DNA of 35,229 nucleotides, taken from Candidatus Omnitrophota bacterium. Its GTDB lineage: Bacteria > Omnitrophota > Gorgyraeia > Gygaellales > Profunditerraquicolaceae. The notes under the pieces were generated by a model. The model was not told the DNA's origin. It searched no databases and was given only the letters and a program-made list of their open reading frames with translations. Location of the stretch: NCBI GenBank assembly GCA_026387315.1, contig JAPLLY010000058.1:1-35229 (forward strand). Direction: 5' to 3'. Shown here one piece after another: positions 22,173 through 29,048 of the stretch; the stretch's first letter is position 1; every line of letters begins with the position of its first letter. The position numbers and the translations under genes are program-made.

Positions 22173-24182
22173 ATGGAAAAAAATAAACTGATTGACGAAT
22201 TTTATTCATTAGTCCAGGTTGATGACCTCGATGGGCATTACGCTAAGGATATCAAGAATAGCGATTATTTTGGCATGCCTCTGGAGGCGATTGTCAAAGC
22301 GGAAAAAAGATTGCGCTCAAGGCCTGAACGCTGTATTGCTTATTTTTCGATGGAGTATGGTTTAGCCACCAGCTGTTATAATAAATTCTCCAGTCAATTA
22401 CCGCTTAATTCTTCGAATAAGGTTCCGGAAAACGCGGTTTTTTCAAATTTTCGCGTAGCGGATTATTTTTTTACTTTGCATCAAAACAATATTATTGATC
22501 TGCCGATTTACAGCGGAGGCCTGGGTGTTTTAGCCGGGGATACGGTGAAGACTATGGCCGACTACAAACTTCCGGTGGCAGCCATCGGGATACTCTGGAG
22601 CTCCGGTTACTTTAGGCAAAAGTTTTGGTTTAAATACGGCCAGGCTCCTGAGAAAATGCGCTGGGATCCGTATACCTATCCCGGGTTAATCCCTTTAAAA
22701 AACAGAATTAAGATTTCTCTTAAATCTGAAGATGTCTATCTTAAGTTGTGGAAATATTATGTTTATAGCCATAAGCATGATGCGGTGGTGCCCTTGATCT
22801 TATTAGATTCTAATGTTGAGCCTAATAGCGAGCGCGCCAGGAATTTGACGGATCAGCTTTATCGCAGCGATAATGTATTCTTAAAGTTATTACAGAGGGT
22901 GATGCTGGGGTTCGGCGGGGTAAGCGCTTTAGGCGAATTAGGTTATAATATTGATATCTATCATCTTAATGAGGGGCATGCCGTGTTTGCTTTTATTGCT
23001 AAGGCCAGGGGCCTGAGCAAAGATGAACTGGAAAATTTAAAAACCAAATTTGTTTACACTTGCCATACTCCGGTTGAGGCTGGCCATGACCGGTTCTCTT
23101 TTGACGATTTGAATAAGGTACTTAATAAAGAAGATACGGAGATTATCGAGAAATTCGGGAAAGAGCGTTCGGGGCTGGCTAATCTTACCTTGCTTTCAAT
23201 GAATATTTCTTCCGCGATTAACGCCGTTTCGCGCAGCCACCAGAAAGTAATGCACATTCAATTCCCCAATTATAAAGATCAAATACAATATGTTACTAAT
23301 GGCGTGCATCCGTATACCTGGATGTCGCAGGGATTCCAGGGCCTCTTTGAAAAATTTCCGGCAACCTTTCCTGACTTTAAGGCCAATCCGATGATTTTAT
23401 CCCGGGCCGCCGAGCTTAAGGCGGATGCTGATTTTCGCGCGCAGTTATGGCAGGCGCATCAATCCAACAAAACTGATTTGTGTAAATTCCTAGAGAAGTG
23501 GAAATTGGATAAAAATTTCTTTACTATCTGCTGGGCCAGGAGAATGGCGGCGTATAAGAGGCCAAGCCTTGTTTTGTATGATATTAGCAGGTTAGTACGT
23601 ATTGCCGATAAAATCGGGCCTTTACAGATTATTCTTGCCGGCAAGGCGCATCCGAATGACAATTTAGGTTTTACTTATATTAATGAGATGCTGGATAAGG
23701 TGGACAAGCTAAATGTTGATTATGATAAATTAAAGATTATTGTGTTGGAGAACTATGATATTTCTCTGGGTAAACTGCTTAGTTCCAGCGTTGATGTTTG
23801 GTTGAATAATCCCTTGCCGCCTTTTGAGGCTTCCGGGACCAGCGGAATGAAGGCGATCTTAAATGCTGTTTTGCAGATGAGCACGGTTGATGGCTGGGTA
23901 GCTGAAGCCACCGATAGAAAAATGGGCGCTTTTTTTGGGTATAAGAATAGCGAAGGCAGCGTGGGCAATGAATCTGATTTGCATATGAATGACGATTCCG
24001 AAGAATTGTACCGCGCCCTGGAGGGAATGGTTAGTTTGTATTATAAAACTAACTCCAGCGGTAAAGTTGATGTTTCTTCCGCGTGGATAGATATGATGAT
24101 TGAATGTATTTGTGCCGCGGCGCGATTTAACACCTATCGCATGATTGATCAGTATAAACAGCAAATCTGGAAGATTGCTTAA
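22173..24182 (+). CDS. glgP: Alpha-glucan phosphorylase (GT35)
   Basis: The 669-residue enzyme is of the shorter alpha-glucan phosphorylase type. It phosphorolyses glycogen or maltodextrin to glucose-1-phosphate in the cytosol. Recognisable segments: CIAYFSMEYGL, IYSGGLGVLAGDTVKTMADY, IYHLNEGHAVFAF, FVYTCHTPVEAGHDRF, YVTNGVHPYTWMS, FTICWARRMAAYKRPSLVLY, IILAGKAHPNDN and EASGTSGMKAILNAVLQMST, where the Lys of GTSGMK holds pyridoxal phosphate. All expected blocks are present. No obvious promoter was found, and it starts nine bases after the Smr-like stop. The stop is eight bases before the tRNA-Arg fragment. Confidence 0.92.
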   Translation: MEKNKLIDEFYSLVQVDDLDGHYAKDIKNSDYFGMPLEAIVKAEKRLRSRPERCIAYFSMEYGLATSCYNKFSSQLPLNSSNKVPENAVFSNFRVADYFFTLHQNNIIDLPIYSGGLGVLAGDTVKTMADYKLPVAAIGILWSSGYFRQKFWFKYGQAPEKMRWDPYTYPGLIPLKNRIKISLKSEDVYLKLWKYYVYSHKHDAVVPLILLDSNVEPNSERARNLTDQLYRSDNVFLKLLQRVMLGFGGVSALGELGYNIDIYHLNEGHAVFAFIAKARGLSKDELENLKTKFVYTCHTPVEAGHDRFSFDDLNKVLNKEDTEIIEKFGKERSGLANLTLLSMNISSAINAVSRSHQKVMHIQFPNYKDQIQYVTNGVHPYTWMSQGFQGLFEKFPATFPDFKANPMILSRAAELKADADFRAQLWQAHQSNKTDLCKFLEKWKLDKNFFTICWARRMAAYKRPSLVLYDISRLVRIADKIGPLQIILAGKAHPNDNLGFTYINEMLDKVDKLNVDYDKLKIIVLENYDISLGKLLSSSVDVWLNNPLPPFEASGTSGMKAILNAVLQMSTVDGWVAEATDRKMGAFFGYKNSEGSVGNESDLHMNDDSEELYRALEGMVSLYYKTNSSGKVDVSSAWIDMMIECICAAARFNTYRMIDQYKQQIWKIA

Positions 24183-24190
24183 AAACCATT

Positions 24191-24279
24191 GCGCCCATAG
24201 CTTCCCGCCACGATTTTTTTTGTTTAGGCGGGATCCCGTTTCCTAAATAAATAAATCTAGAGAAACGGGACAACTGGAT
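24191..24279 (+). other. Duplicated tRNA-Arg 5' fragment, interrupted
   Basis: GCGCCCATAGCT (24191-24202) and CAACTGGAT (24271-24279) together equal the first 21 bases of the tRNA-Arg at 24291. They are separated by a 68-bp palindromic element inserted in the D-loop position. No downstream tRNA parts exist, so no product is expected. Confidence 0.75.
24203..24270. repeat. Tandem TCCCG...CGGGA hairpin pair in the tRNA fragment
   Basis: Unit 1 TCCCGCC...GGCGGGA (24203-24233) and unit 2 TCCCGTTTC...GAAACGGGA (24234-24270) abut at GGGATCCC. The design matches 7735-7767, pointing to one repeat family with variable loops. Confidence 0.7.
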
Positions 24280-24290
24280 TAATGAAGTTT

Positions 24291-24364
24291 GCGCCCATAG
24301 CTCAACTGGATAGAGCACCAGCCTACGGAGCTGGTTGTTGCTGGTTCGACCCCAGCTGGGCGCA
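24291..24364 (+). tRNA. tRNA-Arg (anticodon ACG)
   Basis: A 74-nt cloverleaf: acceptor GCGCCCA / TGGGCGC, D-arm GCTC...GAGC, anticodon stem CCAGC/GCTGG with loop CTACGGA, and T-arm GCTGG TTCGACC CCAGC. The discriminator is A and CCA is not encoded. A34 of ACG is the standard substrate of TadA, whose gene starts 54 bp downstream. Confidence 0.95.
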
Positions 24365-24377
24365 TAATTCCTAAAAG

Positions 24378-24404
24378 GGACTGTCCCCGCAGGGGACTGT
24401 CCCT
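24378..24404. repeat. Double GGGACTGTCCC palindrome
   Basis: GGGACTGTCCCC and GGGGACTGTCCC are separated by GCA, between tRNA-Arg and tadA. The same core occurs at 2470-2484. Confidence 0.65.
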
Positions 24405-24417
24405 GAGATTTTAAATT

Positions 24418-24882
24418 GTGATTAAAAAACACCATTTATATATGCAGGAAGCGTTAAAAGACGCAAGGAAAGCCTCTCTAGAAGATGAGGTTCCTGTGGG
24501 GGCGGTAATTGTTCATCAGGGGAAGATTATCGCCCGCGGGCACAATCAGATTGAGCGCTTGAAAGACCCCACTGCTCACGCTGAAATAATTGCCATTACC
24601 AGCGCCGCGAATTACCTGGGGACAAAGTGGTTGAATGAGGCTAGCCTCTATGTTACAATTGAACCGTGCAGTATGTGCGCCGGGGCGATGGTTTTGGCGC
24701 GGATAAAAAACCTATATTTTGGCGCCAGCGACCCTAAAACCGGCGCTTGCGGTTCGGTAGTTAATATTGCAAATCACAAAAAATTGAATCACCGCATAAA
24801 AGTTACCGGTGGTATTTTGCAGGAAAAATGCAGCAGTATTTTAAAGGACTTTTTTAAAAAGAAACGCGTTAAGCTGAATTGA
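24418..24882 (+). CDS. tadA: tRNA-specific adenosine deaminase
   Basis: The 154-residue protein has HAE (TAHAEIIAI) with the zinc His and catalytic Glu, and PCSMC (IEPCSMCAGAMVLARI) with the two zinc Cys. KNLYFGASDPKTGACGSVVN and the basic C-terminal helix are typical of TadA. It converts A34 to inosine in tRNA-Arg(ACG), letting one tRNA read CGU, CGC and CGA. The start is GTG 24418, giving the usual residues before MQEALKDARKA; ATG 24442 is an alternative. No strong Shine-Dalgarno is visible. Its substrate tRNA lies directly upstream on the same strand. Confidence 0.93.
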   Translation: MIKKHHLYMQEALKDARKASLEDEVPVGAVIVHQGKIIARGHNQIERLKDPTAHAEIIAITSAANYLGTKWLNEASLYVTIEPCSMCAGAMVLARIKNLYFGASDPKTGACGSVVNIANHKKLNHRIKVTGGILQEKCSSILKDFFKKKRVKLN

Positions 24883-24898
24883 AATTCTGGAGGCGTGT

Positions 24899-25678
24899 AT
24901 GGTTTCAGGTCCTTCATATGCACAACGAGGGCGTTTAGGCGCCTTGCGGCGGAACGAATTATATGGTAATCCCGGCACGCCGGAAGGAAGAAGTAAAGGT
25001 GGCCGGCGCACTTGTGAATTTTTTCGATTGCATCCGAATCTTGCTCGGCAGCGGAGTTTTACTACTTTGAAAGAAATAAAAATACCTCCACGAAGCGTTG
25101 AATTGGCTAAGTTTATTGGTATAATGTTGGGAGATGGGGGTATTCGCAGTAAATATCAACTCACTATTTCGTTTAATTATAAGACGGATAGGGAATTCGC
25201 GGAATATGTTGCTAGGTTTATTAAACGTTTATTCGCTGTTGAGCATATAATTTCAAAGAGAAAAGACAGCCTGGGAGCTGATATAATTATCAGCAGCGCG
25301 AGTGTAATAGATTTTCTTTTGGAACAGGGGCTAAAAGCAGGCAACAAAGTTAAGAATCAGGTAGATATTCCCGCGTGGATTAAGAATGATGTGGAATTTC
25401 AGAAGGCCTGTCTTCGCGGGCTAGTTGATACAGACGGAAGCCTTTATTGTCATAAGTATAAAGTTAATAATAAATGGTATAAATATCTAAAGTTGGATTT
25501 TACCAGTTGTTCCAAACCTTTGCTTAGATCGGCTTATGCGATTTTCTCAAATTTGGGGATTAGGGCTTTCTTGAAAGGCGTGCATATTACCGTTTCCGCG
25601 AAAACGGAAGTTAATAGATATCTTGCGATAGTTGGCTCAAGTAATACAAAGTTTTTAGATAGATGGAAAAGATTTTAG
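24899..25678 (+). CDS. LAGLIDADG-family protein (homing endonuclease-like)
   Basis: The 259-residue protein has two LAGLIDADG helices: LAKFIGIMLGDGGI (about residue 68) and LRGLVDTDGSLY (about 178). Each ends in the acidic residue needed for metal binding (D in GDGG and in DTDG), so one chain could form a full active site. The basic N-terminus (GRLGALRRNE...RSKGGRRTCEFFR) resembles the DNA-contacting preface found in freestanding members from uncultured bacteria. No intein or intron boundary is visible. GGAGG precedes the ATG by five bases. The TAG stop overlaps the first base of tRNA-Ser, so a transcript would run straight into the tRNA. Confidence 0.78.
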   Translation: MVSGPSYAQRGRLGALRRNELYGNPGTPEGRSKGGRRTCEFFRLHPNLARQRSFTTLKEIKIPPRSVELAKFIGIMLGDGGIRSKYQLTISFNYKTDREFAEYVARFIKRLFAVEHIISKRKDSLGADIIISSASVIDFLLEQGLKAGNKVKNQVDIPAWIKNDVEFQKACLRGLVDTDGSLYCHKYKVNNKWYKYLKLDFTSCSKPLLRSAYAIFSNLGIRAFLKGVHITVSAKTEVNRYLAIVGSSNTKFLDRWKRF

Positions 25679-25766
25679 GAGAGATGGCTGAGGGGTCGAA
25701 AGCGAATCACTGCTAATGATTCGACCTGAGTAATCGGGTCCCTGGGTTCGAATCCCAGTCTCTCCG
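25678..25766 (+). tRNA. tRNA-Ser (anticodon GCT)
   Basis: An 89-nt class II tRNA: acceptor GGAGAGA / TCTCTCC, anticodon stem AATCA/TGATT with loop CTGCTAA, a long variable arm, and T-arm CTGGG TTCGAAT CCCAG. The discriminator is G and CCA is not encoded. The 5' G is also the last base of the upstream gene's stop codon. Confidence 0.95.
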
Positions 25767-25804
25767 TAAAATTTTCCGATAGAGGAAAATAAACGGATAC
25801 CGTA

Positions 25805-25927
25805 ATGAGCGCCGCGCGGCCAGATCTTTCGCAAAAGGCACTCAGGATTAAGCCGTATAGAAGAAATATAGAGCGAATTAACAAGCTGCGCAGGGAGCGG
25901 AAGTATTCTTTTTGGCCGGTTAAATAG
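25805..25927 (+). CDS. 40-residue basic ORF upstream of a nucleotidyltransferase
   Basis: The frame MSAARPDLSQKALRIKPYRR...KLRRERKYSFWPVK is very basic and ends five bases before the nucleotidyltransferase ATG. No Shine-Dalgarno is clear. It could be a small partner or the end of a decayed gene. It has no known family. Confidence 0.3.
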   Translation: MSAARPDLSQKALRIKPYRRNIERINKLRRERKYSFWPVK

Positions 25928-25932
25928 ATAAA

Positions 25933-26430
25933 ATGTTTATTTATGAAGAGATATTACGTGCGTTCCAAAAATATAAAGTTCAATATATGGTTATCGGTGG
26001 TATTGCCGTTAATCTTTTGGGGGCTTTAAGAAGTACTGCTGATTTGGATGTATTGCTGGAAATGAGCGAAGATAACCTTAAGAAAGCCCTGGCTGTTCTA
26101 AAAAAATGTAAATATCGTGTCAAGCAGCCCATTGATTTGGTTAAGATAGCAGACAAGAAAACCAGGGAATATTTGATATCCCAGAAGAATTTAAAAGCAG
26201 TTAATTTTTATAAAGATGGAAGCTTTGAGGAAGTGGATATAATAATAGAGGCGCCAGTTACTTTTAAAGAAGCAAAGAAGGACATAACCTGGGCCAGGGG
26301 CTCAGGCATAAGCATTCCGTTAATATCAATCGACGGTTTGATTAAAATGAAGAAAAAGTCCGGGCGCATTGTGGATAAGCTTGATATAGACGCGTTAAAG
26401 AGAATAAAAAGATTAAGGGAACCTAAATGA
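25933..26430 (+). CDS. MNT-fold nucleotidyltransferase (DUF6036-like)
   Basis: The 165-residue protein opens MFIYEEILRAFQKYKVQYMV and has IGGIAVNLLGALRSTADLDV, the GG...R.T.DxD active site of minimal nucleotidyltransferases. The third acidic residue may be in EEVDIIIEAP. GISIPLISIDGLIKMKKKSG resembles the C-terminal Lys helix of the DUF6036/AbiEii-like group. Such proteins commonly form toxin-antitoxin pairs with small neighbours. It overlaps a 51-residue gene by ATGA (26427-26430), suggesting a two-gene module. Confidence 0.75.
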   Translation: MFIYEEILRAFQKYKVQYMVIGGIAVNLLGALRSTADLDVLLEMSEDNLKKALAVLKKCKYRVKQPIDLVKIADKKTREYLISQKNLKAVNFYKDGSFEEVDIIIEAPVTFKEAKKDITWARGSGISIPLISIDGLIKMKKKSGRIVDKLDIDALKRIKRLREPK

Positions 26431-26582
26431 CATCTAAGTGGGAAACTGAAGATGAGCGCGCGCTTAGGTTTATGAGCATTCCCGTAAAAAAGAAACTAAC
26501 CTGGCTTTATGAAATGAATAAGTTTTTAAATAATTTCTCATCTGGAAAGACTAGAAAAATCAGGCAGAATTTAAGAGAATAA
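26427..26582 (+). CDS. Small partner protein of the nucleotidyltransferase
   Basis: A 51-residue frame MTSKWETEDERALRFMSIPV...KLTWLYEMNKFLNNF, starting in the ATGA overlap. The pattern 'W-E-x-x-x-E-R-A-x-x-F...IP...K-L-x-W-L-x-E-M' is what I recognise from short genes that follow MNT-type nucleotidyltransferases. Its function is unproven; it would act as antitoxin or activity modulator by analogy. Confidence 0.5.
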   Translation: MTSKWETEDERALRFMSIPVKKKLTWLYEMNKFLNNFSSGKTRKIRQNLRE

Positions 26583-26593
26583 GGAGTAAAGAG

Positions 26594-26827
26594 ATGAAGA
26601 TGTCTATTGGATTGACTTTTCCGGGGTCCCTGCAGGATGAGTCCATAATTTGTTCTCTCTGCAAGAACTTTAATATCAACTTAAACATTATTGAGGCCTC
26701 TTTTTCCATGGCTGCGGGATGGTCAATTCTTACAATCGAAGGCCAAGAGGATGAAATTAAGCGGGTTTTTGAGTATCTGGCAGAAAAAGGCGTAAAGGTT
26801 CAGCAGATCCAGATAGATAAAAAATAA
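26594..26827 (+). CDS. NIL-domain (ACT-like) protein
   Basis: The 77-residue protein is a single NIL-type ferredoxin-like domain: MKMSIGLTFPGSLQDESIIC, LCKNFNINLNIIEASFSM, GWSILTIEGQEDEIKRVFEY and LAEKGVKVQQIQ. NIL domains are normally the substrate-binding tail of methionine ABC ATPases or occur in ferredoxins. Freestanding copies are presumed ligand or redox sensors. AAGGAG precedes the ATG. It sits just before dnaX. Its partner is unknown. Confidence 0.78.
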   Translation: MKMSIGLTFPGSLQDESIICSLCKNFNINLNIIEASFSMAAGWSILTIEGQEDEIKRVFEYLAEKGVKVQQIQIDKK

Positions 26828-26842
26828 TAACTTTTCTACTTA

Positions 26843-28444
26843 ATGGCTTATACAGTTTTTGCATTAAAATGGCGTCCGCAGGATTTTGAAAGTATTATCG
26901 GACAGGATCACATTGTTGGCACTTTAAAAAATGCCATTCAAAAAGATCGTCTTGCCCATGCTTATCTTTTTGCCGGGCCAAGGGGAGTAGGTAAGACTTC
27001 AACCGCCCGCATTCTGGCCAAGGCGCTTAATTGTAAAGAGGGGCCTACTCCGGAGCCCTGCCAAAAATGCCCCTCTTGCCTGGAGATCAACCAGGGCCGG
27101 TCACTGGATGTGATGGAAATTGATGGCGCATCTAACCGCGGCATTGACGAGATTAGGGCTTTACGCGAGAATGTAAAATTCTCTCCTACGCACGGCAAGT
27201 ATAAAGTTTATATTATTGATGAGGTGCATCAGATAACCCCCGATGGTTTTAATGCCTTGCTTAAAACCCTTGAGGAGCCTCCGGAATTTGTAAAATTTAT
27301 TTTTGCTACTACTCACCCGCAAAAAGTTTTGCCGACGATTATCTCCCGCTGTCAGCGCATGGATTTCCGCAGGATTACGGTAATTGAAATTATCGCTCAA
27401 CTTGCCAAAATCGTCCACCAGGAGAATATCGTTGTGGATCAAGAGGTGCTGGCGGCAGTTGCCAGAAGCAGTGATGGTTCATTGCGGGATGCCGAATCCG
27501 TTTTAGACCAGCTGGTATCTTTTTCCCAGGGAAACATATCCTTAAAAGACGCGATCTCGGTTTTAGGTATGGTAGAACAGGATGTTTTGTTCGCGCTTAC
27601 GGATAAGATAATTCAAAAAGACCCCGGAGCTGCTTTGAAACTTTTTAATGATATTATTGACGATGGCAAAGATCCCGGCGTGTTTCTGGTTAATCTGATT
27701 GAGCATTTCCGTAATCTAATGGTGGCTAAAGTTTCTCAAGGAGATGCCAAATTGGTGGATTTACCGCAGGAGATCTGCGACCGTTTATTTAAGCAGAGCC
27801 AGTCGATGAGCCTAGAGGAGATCTTTACGGCTTTTAATATTTTGATCGCTACGCAGGAGATGACTAAACGCCTGGATTCTGTGCGCATACCGCTGGAGAT
27901 AAGTTTAGTCAGGCTAGCGCATAGCAGGCCGCAAGGCAGTGGTTTGGCCTCCAATGGCCAAAGCCATAAAAATCAACACAACTCGCCGATTAGCGCGCCG
28001 GTAGAATCCAAAACAGCTGTCACGCTTACTGAAAAAAAAGAGCAGTCTATGCCGGCCCAGGAAGAAGTAATTAAAAATATTCCTAAGCAGATCGTTTCCG
28101 TTTCTTTAGAGAGCGTAAAAGATGCTTGGGGCAGTATTGTAAATAATTTATCCAAAATTAAGATGTCAGTATCTACTTATCTAAGCGAGGGGGAGCCGAC
28201 GAAAGTGCAGGGTGACTTAATTACTGTAGCTTTTCCCAAAAGCTGTTCTTTGCACAAGGAGTCTTTGGATAGGAAAGAAAATAAAGCGATGGTTGAAAAA
28301 GCTGTTTCTGAATTATGTAATGCGGATTTAAGGTTAAATTTTATTTTAGTTGCGGATATGCAGCACAATACAGACGCGCGCAGTAGCCCGTTTGTTAAAT
28401 CCGCTTTGGAGATGTTTGGAGGAAGGGTGGTTAAAGAGGATTAA
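26843..28444 (+). CDS. dnaX: DNA polymerase III subunit gamma/tau
   Basis: The 533-residue clamp-loader ATPase has Walker A GPRGVGKTSTARILAKALNC, zinc module C-x8-C-x2-C-x2-C (CKEGPTPEPCQKCPSC), the EIDGASNRGIDEIR segment, Walker B YIIDEVHQI, sensor 1 FIFATTHPQKV and the SRC motif (IISRCQRMDF). The C-terminal part after about residue 365 is a variable linker plus a tau-like domain (DAWGSIVNNLSKIKMSVSTY). It loads the sliding clamp at replication forks. The stop overlaps recR (TAATG). The usual small ybaB gene between them is absent. Confidence 0.95.
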   Translation: MAYTVFALKWRPQDFESIIGQDHIVGTLKNAIQKDRLAHAYLFAGPRGVGKTSTARILAKALNCKEGPTPEPCQKCPSCLEINQGRSLDVMEIDGASNRGIDEIRALRENVKFSPTHGKYKVYIIDEVHQITPDGFNALLKTLEEPPEFVKFIFATTHPQKVLPTIISRCQRMDFRRITVIEIIAQLAKIVHQENIVVDQEVLAAVARSSDGSLRDAESVLDQLVSFSQGNISLKDAISVLGMVEQDVLFALTDKIIQKDPGAALKLFNDIIDDGKDPGVFLVNLIEHFRNLMVAKVSQGDAKLVDLPQEICDRLFKQSQSMSLEEIFTAFNILIATQEMTKRLDSVRIPLEISLVRLAHSRPQGSGLASNGQSHKNQHNSPISAPVESKTAVTLTEKKEQSMPAQEEVIKNIPKQIVSVSLESVKDAWGSIVNNLSKIKMSVSTYLSEGEPTKVQGDLITVAFPKSCSLHKESLDRKENKAMVEKAVSELCNADLRLNFILVADMQHNTDARSSPFVKSALEMFGGRVVKED

Positions 28445-29043
28445 TGGCTAATTATACGGCTTCTATAGAGAAATTGATTGAATGTTTAATTAAGCTTCCT
28501 GGCGTTGGCCGGCGCAGCGCTGAACGCATTGTGGCCCATGTTTTAGGAGCTTCAAAAGAGGAAATTAAAATTTTATCCGAGTTTTTGTATAAAGTAAAAG
28601 AGAGTGTGCGTTCATGCCAGATTTGCAATAATTTAAGCGAAGAGGAGACTTGCAAGATTTGCCAGGATAGCAGCCGGCAGAAGGATATTGTCTGCGTGGT
28701 TGAGAAACCCAGCGACGTTACGGCTATTGAAAAAGCGGGTAATTTTCACGGTTCTTACCATGTCCTCCTGGGTTCAATATCTCCGCTTGAAGGAAGGGGC
28801 CCTAGTGATTTAAAAATCGACGGGCTGATCCAAAGGATAAAACAGGGCAGCCTTAAAGAAATAATTATTGCCACCGACGCGGATACGGAGGGCGAAACTA
28901 CCGCCATGTATCTGACGCAATTACTTAAGCCGCTAGGCGTGCATTTAAGCCGCATCGGTTTAGGAATACCTGTAGGCTCGAACCTGGAATATGCGGATGC
29001 CACTACTCTTTCAATGTCTTTAGAATCTCGCCGAACAATTTAA
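28444..29043 (+). CDS. recR: Recombination protein RecR
   Basis: The 199-residue protein has N-terminal HhH (LIKLPGVGRRSAERIVAHVL), four-Cys zinc finger (CQICNNLSEEETCKIC), Toprim domain (VCVVEKPSDVTAIEKAG, ATDADTEGETTAMYL) and Walker-like C-terminus (GIPVGSNLEYADATTL). Together with RecO and RecF it loads RecA at gaps. The Toprim Glu and DxD are intact. It is translationally coupled to dnaX. Confidence 0.95.
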   Translation: MANYTASIEKLIECLIKLPGVGRRSAERIVAHVLGASKEEIKILSEFLYKVKESVRSCQICNNLSEEETCKICQDSSRQKDIVCVVEKPSDVTAIEKAGNFHGSYHVLLGSISPLEGRGPSDLKIDGLIQRIKQGSLKEIIIATDADTEGETTAMYLTQLLKPLGVHLSRIGLGIPVGSNLEYADATTLSMSLESRRTI

Positions 29044-29048
29044 TCCTG

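Noticed and set aside
24960-25010. GCCGGAAGGAAGAAG resembling the SRP RNA core in the place where scr RNA lies in Firmicutes
   Set aside because: It is inside the well-supported LAGLIDADG reading frame and the rest of the SRP helix is not found.
25770-25800. AAATTTTCCG after tRNA-Ser, shared with the head after tRNA-Asn
   Set aside because: Only ten bases match and surrounding hairpins differ, so common origin is not supported.
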